Below, piece by piece: positions 51,013-59,134 of a stretch of DNA of 64,000 nucleotides; position 1 is the first letter of the stretch; every line of letters begins with the position of its first letter. The notes under the pieces were generated by a model that saw only the letters and a program-made list of their open reading frames with translations, made no database searches and was not told where the DNA came from. This DNA comes from Paenibacillus sp. (GTDB lineage: Bacteria > Bacillota > Bacilli > Paenibacillales > YIM-B00363). The translations under genes and the position numbers were made by a program. Where the stretch lies: the NCBI RefSeq assembly GCF_031177825.1, contig NZ_JAPSKE010000031.1, positions 1-64,000 of the forward strand, written 5' to 3'.

Positions 51013-52086
51013 GTGAAGGGCATCATCTTATGCGGCGGAAAAGGGTCGCGCCTCAGGCCGCACACGTTCTCAAGGCCGAAGCACCTCCTGCCGGTCATGA
51101 ATAAGCCGGTGCTGTACTACGGCATCGAATCCATGATCGAAGCAGGCATCGACAACATCGCCGTCGTCGTTCCGCCCGTGTACCGGGAGGCCTTCGACGA
51201 AGCGCTCCAGGGCGGGGCGCCTTGGGATATCGAAATTTCGCTGATCGAGCAGCCGGAGCCCCGAGGGCTCGCGGACGCCGTTCGGATGGCGGAAGCGTAC
51301 GTCGGCAACGACGATTTTATTCTTTATTTGGGCGATAACGTGATCGACGGATCGCTTGCGCCGCTCGTCGAGCGCTTCCATAGGGAGCGTCTCGAAGGGC
51401 TCGTATCGGTGAGCGAGGTGGAATCGCCCCAGCAGTTCGGGGTCGTGCAGCTCGACGGAGAACGGCTTGTGAAGGTCGTCGAGAAGCCGAAGGAGCCGCC
51501 TAGCAATCTCGCGATCAACGGCGTCTATTTGTTCCGGCCTTCGCTCTTCGACGCCATCGCGGGACTTCGGCCGTCGGCTCGGGGAGAATACGAAATCACC
51601 GACGCCATCCAACGTCTCGTCGACGACGGCCGGCCGCTCGGCGTATTCCGGTCGCCGTATTGGTGGAAGGACACCGGACAGCCGAAGGACTTGATATTGT
51701 GCAATCAGCATTATTTGCAGCGGATCGAAGGGTTGAGGGTGAAGGGATCGATCGACGCGAGCTCGCAGGTGTCCAGTCCCGTCTCGATCGGAGAGAACGC
51801 CAAGATCGTCAACAGCGTCATTCGCGGACCGGTCGTCATCGGGAACGATGCGGTGATCGAAGACAGCTACATCGGACCGTTCACATCGGTCGGCGACCGC
51901 GTTCGCATCGCTCGCTGCGAGGTAGAGAACAGTATCGTCATGGAAGACGCGGTGTTGGAAGGCGTCGCCCGCCGCATCGACGAAAGCTTGATCGGCAGCG
52001 ATTCGAAAGTGCTTGGCCGGACCCAGCCTCCGCAAAGCGTGAAGCTGTGGATCGGCGACCATTCGCAGTTATTCTTCCCTCGTTAA
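51013..52086 (+). CDS. Glucose-1-phosphate thymidylyltransferase-type sugar nucleotidyltransferase
   Basis: A 357-residue long-form RmlA-type enzyme. The N-terminal Rossmann-like pyrophosphorylase domain opens with GIILCGGKGSRLRPHTF (nucleotide loop), then RPKHLLPVMNKP and YLGDNVIDG. The C-terminal third has hexapeptide repeats (VSIGENAKIVNSVI, GPVVIGNDAVIEDSY) forming a left-handed beta-helix. It should activate a sugar-1-phosphate as a dTDP- or UDP-sugar for the glycosyltransferases encoded next. GTG 51013 has GGGGAGG nine nt upstream. Confidence 0.87.
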   Translation: MKGIILCGGKGSRLRPHTFSRPKHLLPVMNKPVLYYGIESMIEAGIDNIAVVVPPVYREAFDEALQGGAPWDIEISLIEQPEPRGLADAVRMAEAYVGNDDFILYLGDNVIDGSLAPLVERFHRERLEGLVSVSEVESPQQFGVVQLDGERLVKVVEKPKEPPSNLAINGVYLFRPSLFDAIAGLRPSARGEYEITDAIQRLVDDGRPLGVFRSPYWWKDTGQPKDLILCNQHYLQRIEGLRVKGSIDASSQVSSPVSIGENAKIVNSVIRGPVVIGNDAVIEDSYIGPFTSVGDRVRIARCEVENSIVMEDAVLEGVARRIDESLIGSDSKVLGRTQPPQSVKLWIGDHSQLFFPR

Positions 52087-52105
52087 AGGGCGGCGCCGCC
52101 GCCCC

Positions 52106-52151
52106 GGGGCAGCCCGTCCGACGCCGGCTAGAAAGAAAAGGCGGCTGCCCC
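52106..52151. terminator. Hairpin between convergent genes
   Basis: GGGGCAGCC (52106-52114) pairs with GGCTGCCCC (52143-52151), with an A-rich loop and no T-tract. It separates the nucleotidyltransferase gene from the convergent glycosyltransferase gene. Confidence 0.5.
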
Positions 52152-52179
52152 GCCCTCCGACAACTCCGCTGCGCCGCCC

Positions 52180-53262
52180 TTACGGACGGCGCTCGACGAC
52201 CTCGTCGTAATAAGACTTTTGCTTCCTCAGCTGCACGCTTAAATTGAAATCCGTCTCTACTTTCTTTCGTGCGTTCCCTCCAAGCTCCTTCCAACGTTCA
52301 GGGTGCTCCGCCAACCAAATCATCGCCTCCGCCAGCTTCGCCGGCGATCGTTCCGGGACGAGCAGTCCGGAAATCGAGGAGTCGACCAGCTCCGGTATGC
52401 CGGCATGCGTCGTCGAGACGACGGGCATACCGGTCGCCATCGCTTCCTTCAATGTGTTCGGAATCCCTTCCTGATTCCCGTCGACGTCGGTGACGCTCGG
52501 CGCGCAGAACACGTGAGACCGGTAATACATATTCTGAATGCCCCGGTAGTCGACCCATCCCTTGATCTTGACGCTGCCGTCGAGGCCGAGCCGCGAGATG
52601 AGCCTCCGGTATTGCGCTTCGCACGGACCTTGACCGACCAATACGAGCTTCGCTTTCTCGCGCCTGCGCTTCACCTCCGCGAACGCTCGGATCAGATCGT
52701 CGAAGCCCTTCTTCTCGACGAAGCGGCCGACGGCGAGGAAGCGAATTTTCTTCCCGTCTTGGACGAACCTCGGACGGAACTCGAAGCGGGACAGATCGAC
52801 GCCGCCGTACAGGACGCGAATGCGGTCCTCCGGACAGCCGAGCCGGACGATCTCCTTCTTCAGATGCTCGCATACCGGGAAAAATCGATCGCCGATGGCG
52901 AACAGCTTGCGCAGCGCCTTCCGGTATTCCTCGTCCTTCTTCGGATAGGCCGTCGCGTCGTTGCCGCGAAAGCCCACGAACATCGGGACGCCGTATTTCT
53001 CCTTCAGGAATTGGAAGGGCGGCGCCAGCGTCCCGTGATGCACGTGCAGCCCCGCGACGTGGAGCCGCTTCAGCAGGTCCGGATCGGAGCGCAGCTTCTC
53101 GAGCTGCAGCACCTGCGACTTGGGAGCGCCGGGCCGCAGCTCCTTCGGACTTTTCGTCACGAGCACCCCGCGGTAGCCTTCCACATTGCGGATTTGCGCC
53201 ATGACGTGTCCGTCCTCGAGAGAATATTTATGATGCAAAATCGACGGCAACGGTTCGTTCAT
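52180..53262 (-). CDS. GT4-family glycosyltransferase
   Basis: This is a 360-residue GT-B retaining glycosyltransferase. The N-terminal half is short and begins SILHHKYSLEDGHVMAQI. The donor-binding half has IRFLAVGRFVEKKGFDDLIR and the EX7E-type segment EGIPNTLKEAMATGMPVV (Glu pair), then GIPELVDSSISGLLVPE. It is cytoplasmic or membrane-peripheral. The start ATG 53262 has GAAGGGGG upstream and overlaps the preceding gene's stop by 4 bp, so the two are translated together. Confidence 0.9.
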   Translation of the reverse strand: MNEPLPSILHHKYSLEDGHVMAQIRNVEGYRGVLVTKSPKELRPGAPKSQVLQLEKLRSDPDLLKRLHVAGLHVHHGTLAPPFQFLKEKYGVPMFVGFRGNDATAYPKKDEEYRKALRKLFAIGDRFFPVCEHLKKEIVRLGCPEDRIRVLYGGVDLSRFEFRPRFVQDGKKIRFLAVGRFVEKKGFDDLIRAFAEVKRRREKAKLVLVGQGPCEAQYRRLISRLGLDGSVKIKGWVDYRGIQNMYYRSHVFCAPSVTDVDGNQEGIPNTLKEAMATGMPVVSTTHAGIPELVDSSISGLLVPERSPAKLAEAMIWLAEHPERWKELGGNARKKVETDFNLSVQLRKQKSYYDEVVERRP

Positions 53263-55151
53263 GCTCTTGGCCCCCTTCGAGTACCGAATAACGCGCCGAA
53301 GCCCGGCGGCGCGCCTTGCGGCTTCGGGCGTCCTCCGCGGTCGTACTTCACGCGCAAGGACGCGATCGTCGCTTCGTCCCACCGGTACATCGTCCGCGCC
53401 GTACGCCGGATGCTGCGGTGGCGTTTCGCGTGCGGGATCGGCTTGCGCGGATGCCGGCGGTACATCGCCAACGGCTTCCGCTGGCAGAAGCCCCGATAAT
53501 ACGTCGCGAGCCGCAGCCACATATCCCAGTCTTGCGAGTATCGGTATTTCGGATGGAACAAGCCGATCTTGTCGAAGCAGTCGCGGCGGACGACCGCGGT
53601 CGAGGTACGGATCGTGAAGTCGCGCCGATAGAGCCGATACCGGAACCGGTCGAGGTCGTCGTATTCCTTCCCTTTGCGCAGCCGCTTCCGGCCGCCCCGG
53701 ACGTCGTAGTACCACGAATAAAGGAAGTGGCAGTCCGGATGCCGCGCGAGGAACGCCTTGTTTTCTTCGAGCTTCTTCGGCAGGAACCGGTCGTCGGAAT
53801 CGAGGAACGCGATAAATCGACCTTTGGCCGCCCGGATGCCTGCGTTGCGCGCCTCGGACGGGCCGCGGTTCCGCTGACGAATATACCGGACTTGTCGGCC
53901 GAACGACCGGACGATCTTACTCGTTCGGTCCGTGGAGCCGTCGTCGACGACGATCAGCTCGTAGTCGTCGCACGTTTGGTTCAGCACGCTGCGGATCGCG
54001 CGGGCGATATACCGCTCCCGGTTGTACGTCGGGATGACGACGCTGAACAGCGGACGCTCCCGGCGCTCGCGTTCCGCCTTCTCGTAGGCGGCGACGACGC
54101 CGTCGAACAGCTTCTCCAGCTTCACCGTTTGCCGAGCCGCGTCGAAATCCTCCTCCACGCGCGCGCGGGCGTTCTTGCCGAGCTTCGCCCACGTATCGGG
54201 CCGCCCCACGACGTGGATCAGCTTCCCGGCGAGCGCGCCGACGCTGTCCTCCGGGACGAGATGGCCGCTGATACCGTCCTCGATCAGCTCCGGGATGCCG
54301 GAGTGGAACGTGGAGACGACCGGCAGCCCCGACGCCATCGCTTCCTTGAGCGCGTTCGGGATGCCCTCGACGTTGCCCGTACGGTCTTTCCGACTCGGAA
54401 GACAGAAGATATGGGCTTCGTTCAGTTGCTTCGCGATCGCGCGATGGGGAAGCGCTCCAAGGAACTCTACATATTGCGCGATGCCTAGCCGTCGCGCGAG
54501 CAGCTTCAGGCGGGACTTCAGCTTGCCGTCCCCGACCATCGTCAGCCGCGCGTGCGGGAACACCTGATGGACGTAACGGAACGCGCGAAGCAGCGTATCC
54601 GCGCCTTTCTTCTCGACGAGCCGTCCCACGTATAGGATTCGGACCGTACCGTCATCCGGCGCCTCGCGTACCTTGAAGGCGAATCGCTCGAGGTCGATGC
54701 CGCTGTAATGAACGACGATCTTCTCCGCGGGACAACCGTGTTTGACGAGGTCCGACTTCATGGATTCGCAGGGCACCGTGAAGCAGTCCCCTTCGGCGAA
54801 CAGGCGCTTTAATGCGCCGCGGCGTCGACGCATGCGGGCGGTGCCGGGCGCGTCGCAGCCGTGGAACGAGGTGACGAGCGGCACGCGCCATTTCCGGCGA
54901 AACGGAAGCATGCGGATGCCCGAGTTGCCGAACCGGGCGTGGATCAAGGCGAACTCGCCCTTCCCGAGACGCGCGTCCAGCTGTCGGTGCGACGGATCGA
55001 CGGTGACATGCTCGTGCGGAAGTTCGCCTCTGTTGATGCGCCTTCCGCAAAATACGTGCGGTTCGTACCGTTTCAATCGGCGAACCTCTCCATAGATGAA
55101 GGTTTCGCTGACGGGCAGAAAGACGGAACGCACGACGGCGATGCGATTCAG
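53259..55151 (-). CDS. Two-domain glycosyltransferase: GT4 fused to GT2
   Basis: The protein has about 630 residues. Residues 7 to about 355 form a GT4 domain (PVSETFIYGEVRRLK, GRLVEKKGADTLLRAF, EGIPNALKEAMASGLPVVS). Residues about 370-590 form a GT2 GT-A domain (FSVVIPTYNRERYIARAIRS, VVDDGSTD, LDSDD with the metal-binding Asp pair). The end is basic. The same two domains are separate proteins at 56346 and 57425, so this looks like a fused paralogue. The start is set at a CTG codon (55151): GGGAGG is 8 nt upstream and the resulting N-terminus matches the paralogue. GTG 55133 lacks a ribosome site. Confidence 0.85.
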   Translation of the reverse strand: MNRIAVVRSVFLPVSETFIYGEVRRLKRYEPHVFCGRRINRGELPHEHVTVDPSHRQLDARLGKGEFALIHARFGNSGIRMLPFRRKWRVPLVTSFHGCDAPGTARMRRRRGALKRLFAEGDCFTVPCESMKSDLVKHGCPAEKIVVHYSGIDLERFAFKVREAPDDGTVRILYVGRLVEKKGADTLLRAFRYVHQVFPHARLTMVGDGKLKSRLKLLARRLGIAQYVEFLGALPHRAIAKQLNEAHIFCLPSRKDRTGNVEGIPNALKEAMASGLPVVSTFHSGIPELIEDGISGHLVPEDSVGALAGKLIHVVGRPDTWAKLGKNARARVEEDFDAARQTVKLEKLFDGVVAAYEKAERERRERPLFSVVIPTYNRERYIARAIRSVLNQTCDDYELIVVDDGSTDRTSKIVRSFGRQVRYIRQRNRGPSEARNAGIRAAKGRFIAFLDSDDRFLPKKLEENKAFLARHPDCHFLYSWYYDVRGGRKRLRKGKEYDDLDRFRYRLYRRDFTIRTSTAVVRRDCFDKIGLFHPKYRYSQDWDMWLRLATYYRGFCQRKPLAMYRRHPRKPIPHAKRHRSIRRTARTMYRWDEATIASLRVKYDRGGRPKPQGAPPGFGALFGTRRGPRA

Positions 55152-55180
55152 AAGGCATTCCTCCCTTCAATGTGCTGCTT

Positions 55181-55208
55181 TACTCTATGACGCGCCGGGT
55201 AGGTGTGT
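55181..55208 (-). promoter_or_regulatory. Candidate sigma-K promoter of the glycosyltransferase operon
   Basis: On the minus strand ACA (55208-55206), a 16-bp spacer and CATAGAGTA (55189-55181) fit the late mother-cell sigma-K promoter (AC at -35, CATAnnnTA at -10). The start site would lie about 20 nt before the CTG start codon, with the GGGAGG site between. Confidence 0.5.
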
Positions 55209-55326
55209 ATAGACAGCCGCCTTCCAAACCGGGTCGTCCGCACAGAATCGTTGCCGCTTTGCCCACTCCTCGTACTCCGCCCGAGCATAGGTTGATGGGG
55301 AGAGAGGGGTTTGCTGTCAGGGGAGC

Positions 55327-56349
55327 GTGGTCACTACGGAAAAGCTTTACGAAAAAGTAGAGGCGGCGTACGACATCCGCCTCCAATCGCATGAGCTCAT
55401 CAAACATAAAGCGGACTCCAGCTTCGTGGCGAAGCTGATCGCCGAATCCGGCGAAGCGTACGCGCTGAAGAGCCTGTTCGAACCGCCGGAGCGTCAGCGA
55501 TTCATCGCGGAATCGGAGCGGCTGCTGGCGGAGCGCGGCGTCGGTCTCGCCCCGCCGGTGCGTGCGAAGGACGGCCGCCTCTTCTTCGAGCACGAGGGGG
55601 CGCCGTACGTCCTGTACGAGTGGCTTCCGGGCGAAGGAGCGCCGCTCGACAAGCCGGACGATCTGCTGCGGATCGTCGAGCTGTCGGCCCTGTTCCACCG
55701 CGCCTCGGCGGGAATCGAGTACCCCTCCGGCGTGCAGGTGTACGGCCATCTCGATTGGCGGGAGGAGTACGCCCAACGGCTGCGCTCTATCGAGGATTGG
55801 CTGGCGAAGGAAGGCCAAGCGAAGAGCGGGAAGAAGGGTTTGATCGCGGCGGCGATCCCCTTCTTCTTGAAGACGGGGGAGACGGCGTTCCGCGAGCTGA
55901 AGAATAGCGCTTACGGGGCGTACGCGGAAGGGAGCGCCGGCGCTCGAACGCTCGTGCACGGCGACCTGCACAACAAGAACGTCCTGATTCACGGCGGAAG
56001 CCTCAAGCTCATCGACTTCGAGGATGTGCGGTACGACGCCCCGTCCAAGGATTTAATCCGCATTCACAGCATGTACGCGAAACGGCGCGCCTTCGAAGCG
56101 AAGACGTTCCGCCTCATGCTGCGGCGCTACCTCGAGATCTATCCGCTGGCGCAGGACGTCCGCCGGCTCGTCGAGATCGACCTGCTGTTTCCTCACGTAT
56201 TCGAACGGACGTTGCGCAAGAAGAAGTATAAGAAGATGACCGAGGAAGAAGTGGCGTTCTGGCTCGAGCATGAGCGGCGAAGAACGGAATACGTAATGAA
56301 GCGGTTCTTCGGAAGCGGCGCGTCCGCGGGGAAGGAGGGGAAAGCATGA
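55327..56349 (+). CDS. CotS/YtaA-type spore-coat kinase-like protein
   Basis: The 340-residue protein has the aminoglycoside phosphotransferase (protein-kinase-like) fold: an ATP-binding small lobe, the linker YVLYEWLPGEG, catalytic loop VHGDLHNKN (Asp213) and LIDFEDVRYD with the metal-binding Asp230. Length and motif order match the CotS family of Bacillus spore-coat proteins. It could phosphorylate a sugar or a coat component. The GTG start is uncertain because AGGGGAG lies very close. It shares the divergent region with the GT4-GT2 gene and overlaps the next gene by 4 bp. Confidence 0.82.
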   Translation: MVTTEKLYEKVEAAYDIRLQSHELIKHKADSSFVAKLIAESGEAYALKSLFEPPERQRFIAESERLLAERGVGLAPPVRAKDGRLFFEHEGAPYVLYEWLPGEGAPLDKPDDLLRIVELSALFHRASAGIEYPSGVQVYGHLDWREEYAQRLRSIEDWLAKEGQAKSGKKGLIAAAIPFFLKTGETAFRELKNSAYGAYAEGSAGARTLVHGDLHNKNVLIHGGSLKLIDFEDVRYDAPSKDLIRIHSMYAKRRAFEAKTFRLMLRRYLEIYPLAQDVRRLVEIDLLFPHVFERTLRKKKYKKMTEEEVAFWLEHERRRTEYVMKRFFGSGASAGKEGKA

Positions 56350-57422
56350 AACGCATCGCATTCGTCCGGCTTCGCTACCTTCCTCCGTCGGAGACGTTCA
56401 TCTACGGAGAGCTGCGGCGCATCCGCACGGTGAGGCCGATCGTATTCGCGCGCAAGCGCATGAACTTGAAGAAATTCCCTTATAAAAAAATCAAGCGGCT
56501 GCCGAATCGGCCTTCGAAGATCGTCCGCGCCTTCCGCAGACGCCGCGTCCGCCTGATTCACGCCCGCTTCGGCAACGCCGGCGTCAGCCTGCTGCCGGTG
56601 AAGCGCCGGCTGCGCATCCCGATGCTGACCTCGTTCCACGGCTTCGACCTGCCGACGAAGCGGAACCCCCGCAAGGCCTATCATCGCAAGCTGCCGGAGC
56701 TGTTCCGCACCGGCGAGAAGTTCACCGTGCCGTCTCGGCATATGAAACACAAGCTGATCCGTTGGGGCTGCCCCCGGCGCAAAATCAAGATCATGTACAG
56801 CGGGATCGATCTCGTTCGGTTTCCATACGTCGAACGGGAGCCGAAGACGGAGGGGGTCACGATCGTCGGCGTCGGCCGGCTTCATAAAAAGAAGGGATTT
56901 CGGTACTTGGTGAAGGCGTTCCGGCAGGTGCTCGAGAAGCATCCGACGAGCCGGCTCGTCATCGTCGGCGAAGGCGAGGAGGGGCGCCGGCTGAAGCGGC
57001 TCATCCGCAGGTGGAAGCTGCAGGACCGCGTTCGGCTCCGCGGCCATATCCGGCACGACAAGCTGACCGATCTGCTGCGCCGGGCCGACATCTTCTGTCT
57101 GCCCAGCTTGACGACGAAGGACGGCAACCAAGAGGGCATCCCGAACTCGATCAAGGAGGCGATGGCCACCGGGCTGCCCGTCGTATCGACGAAGCACGGC
57201 GGCATTCCGGAACTCGTCGGGAACGGCGTCGAAGGCATTCTCGTGCCGGAGCGCAGCATCAAGCGGCTGGCCGAGGGATTGATCGATTTGATCGAGCAGC
57301 CGGCGCTGCGCGAGGAGATGGGACGGAACGGCCGCGCGAAGGTCGAGAGGCGGTTCGACGCGGTCAAGCAAGTAAAGAGGCTGGAAGGCATCTATCGCCG
57401 ATTGCTGCGAAAGGGGAGATAA
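56346..57422 (+). CDS. GT4-family glycosyltransferase
   Basis: The 358-residue GT-B enzyme begins RIAFVRLRYLPPSETFIYGE, strikingly similar to the start of the GT4-GT2 fusion encoded on the other strand. It has LIHARFGNAGVS, TSFHGFDLPTK, GVGRLHKKKGFRYLVKAFRQ and the donor-site segment EGIPNSIKEAMATGLPVV. It overlaps the preceding kinase gene (ATGA) and is followed 2 bp later by the GT2 gene. It is inferred to add a sugar to a growing spore-surface or wall glycan. Confidence 0.9.
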   Translation: MKRIAFVRLRYLPPSETFIYGELRRIRTVRPIVFARKRMNLKKFPYKKIKRLPNRPSKIVRAFRRRRVRLIHARFGNAGVSLLPVKRRLRIPMLTSFHGFDLPTKRNPRKAYHRKLPELFRTGEKFTVPSRHMKHKLIRWGCPRRKIKIMYSGIDLVRFPYVEREPKTEGVTIVGVGRLHKKKGFRYLVKAFRQVLEKHPTSRLVIVGEGEEGRRLKRLIRRWKLQDRVRLRGHIRHDKLTDLLRRADIFCLPSLTTKDGNQEGIPNSIKEAMATGLPVVSTKHGGIPELVGNGVEGILVPERSIKRLAEGLIDLIEQPALREEMGRNGRAKVERRFDAVKQVKRLEGIYRRLLRKGR

Positions 57423-57424
57423 GC

Positions 57425-58264
57425 TTGTTTACGATCAACTCCGGGAGCGAGACTCCCGAATCGACCGGGCAACGCGAGCCGGTCGTCACCGTCGTTATAC
57501 CGACGTATAATCGAGCGAAGTTCATTCGCCGCGGGATCGAGAGCGTGCTGAAGCAGACGATCGACAATTGGAAGCTCTTGATCGTCGACGACGGCTCGAA
57601 GGATAAGACGGAGAGAATCGTGCGGAAGTACGTGGAGCGGGATCCGCGCATCCGATACGTAAAGCAGCGGAAAAACCGAGGCGTGTGCTACACGCTGAAT
57701 CACGCGTTGTCGCTTGTGGATACGCCGTACTTTTCCCAATTGGACGCGGACGACTGGTACGAGAAGGATACGCTCGAGAAGTGTCTTCAGAAGATGGAGC
57801 AGGGCGGACCGAAGGTCGCCGTCGTCTACGGGAACGAGAAAGTGTGGAAGAAGAAGCGGGGCAACAGACTCAAGTATTTGGGGAAAAAGAAAAAACGCCA
57901 AATCCGCGGCAAATACGATTTCATCACGTTCCACTCCATGATCTATCCGCGGTTTTATCGGACCGAAGCGCTGCGCAAGGTCGGCGGCTGGTCCACGCGG
58001 GTGCCGGAAGGCGGGCGCTTCGCGGAAGATCGGCAAATCTTGTTGAAGCTGGCGGGACGCTATCGCTTCAAAGCGGTGCGCAAGGCGATCTATAACCGCT
58101 TGAATCATGAAAGCAACAACTCTCGCATCGAAAACCGAGACAAATACGCCAGAGTGACGAGATATCTGTATAAGAAGGCGCTGAAGCGCTGGGGCAACAA
58201 ATTTAAACCTAGATTTGTATGGGTCCGCGGACGGCTGAAGGTCGGCCGCCTCGTTAAGAAATAG
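57425..58264 (+). CDS. GT2-family glycosyltransferase
   Basis: The 279-residue GT-A enzyme has VVTVVIPTYNRAKFIRRGIE at the start, LLIVDDGSKDKTE, and the metal-binding LDADDW motif near residue 105, then a basic C-terminal third (KKKRGNRLKYLGKKKKRQ). The TTG start at 57425 has AAAGGGGA seven nt upstream. It lies in the same operon as the GT4 gene; in the fusion at 53259-55151 the two activities are in one chain. Confidence 0.9.
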   Translation: MFTINSGSETPESTGQREPVVTVVIPTYNRAKFIRRGIESVLKQTIDNWKLLIVDDGSKDKTERIVRKYVERDPRIRYVKQRKNRGVCYTLNHALSLVDTPYFSQLDADDWYEKDTLEKCLQKMEQGGPKVAVVYGNEKVWKKKRGNRLKYLGKKKKRQIRGKYDFITFHSMIYPRFYRTEALRKVGGWSTRVPEGGRFAEDRQILLKLAGRYRFKAVRKAIYNRLNHESNNSRIENRDKYARVTRYLYKKALKRWGNKFKPRFVWVRGRLKVGRLVKK

Positions 58265-58282
58265 AATTCGGGAGGGGAGCGC

Positions 58283-59134
58283 ATGGACGAACCGAAGCGC
58301 GAAGCGTGGCTGTCGACGGAAGAGGTCATTGAACGGATTCATCAAGCGATGGCCGAGAAGCGGCCGCTGTCCGTCGTCCGCGTCGGCGACGGCGAGAACA
58401 TCTGCCTCGCCCAATACAAAGTCTGGTCGATTCGCAAGACGCTCTACACTCGGTGGGCGAGGCTGTCGCGAACGACGAATTGGAAAGGCGTGCGTCTGCC
58501 GAACGTTCTCCTGCGGGAGCAGCTGATCGCTTCCATTAAGAAAGCCGACATCGTCGGCATTCCGTACGAGAACGACCGCGAGATTTTGGCGAAGCAGCAT
58601 ACGCTTCGCCCGTTGACCGACCGCTGCTTCCGCCGATACAAGATTCGACCGAAGGCGGTGTGCCATACGTTCGTGAACCGGCACATGGTGGAGTATGAAT
58701 CGTTCTGGGAGATGCTGCGGGGCAAGAAGGCGGTCGTCATCTCTCGTTGGGCCGGCGATTTGAAGCGGTGGGTCGGCACGAAATACAACGATTTCGACAT
58801 CGATTTCACGAGGCTCATTCGCATCGATCGATTCGAAGAAATTCCGAAGGTGCTGCGGAAGATGGAGAAGGTCGAGTGCGACATCGTTCTTATCTCGGCA
58901 GGGGTCAACGCCGTCATTCTGGCGGAACGGCTTGCCAGAGAGCAAGGGCGGGTCGCGATCGACTTCGGGAAATCCGCGGTGTTTATGGTGAAGGGCGACC
59001 GGAAGGTGCGGCCGTGGAGGCCGCGGACCGCGAAGGCGCGGGCCGAGATCTCCGTTTCGGGTCCGCCGTCCGCGCCTCGGGCGCAGGAACGACCGCCGGC
59101 ACCGCAATCGTCTGGAGGAGGAGAAGGAGCGTGA
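58283..59134 (+). CDS. GT-D fold glycosyltransferase
   Basis: The 283-residue protein has the DUF1792/GT-D signature SVVRVGDGENICL near residue 32, with the DxE metal site (Asp, Glu in GDGE). Further family landmarks are DIVGIPYENDRE, HTFVNRHMVE and IVLISAGVNAVILAERLA with DFGKSAVFM. GT-D enzymes act in glycan or serine-rich protein glycosylation. The last 50 residues are a Pro/Arg-rich disordered tail. It overlaps the UDP-glucose dehydrogenase start by 4 bp (GTGA). Confidence 0.85.
   Translation: MDEPKREAWLSTEEVIERIHQAMAEKRPLSVVRVGDGENICLAQYKVWSIRKTLYTRWARLSRTTNWKGVRLPNVLLREQLIASIKKADIVGIPYENDREILAKQHTLRPLTDRCFRRYKIRPKAVCHTFVNRHMVEYESFWEMLRGKKAVVISRWAGDLKRWVGTKYNDFDIDFTRLIRIDRFEEIPKVLRKMEKVECDIVLISAGVNAVILAERLAREQGRVAIDFGKSAVFMVKGDRKVRPWRPRTAKARAEISVSGPPSAPRAQERPPAPQSSGGGEGA

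Noticed and set aside
52263-53715. N-terminal extension of the minus-strand glycosyltransferase to 53715
   Set aside because: The extra 151 residues are antisense-like and overlap the GT4-GT2 gene; ATG 53262 has the ribosome site and a conserved 4-bp overlap.
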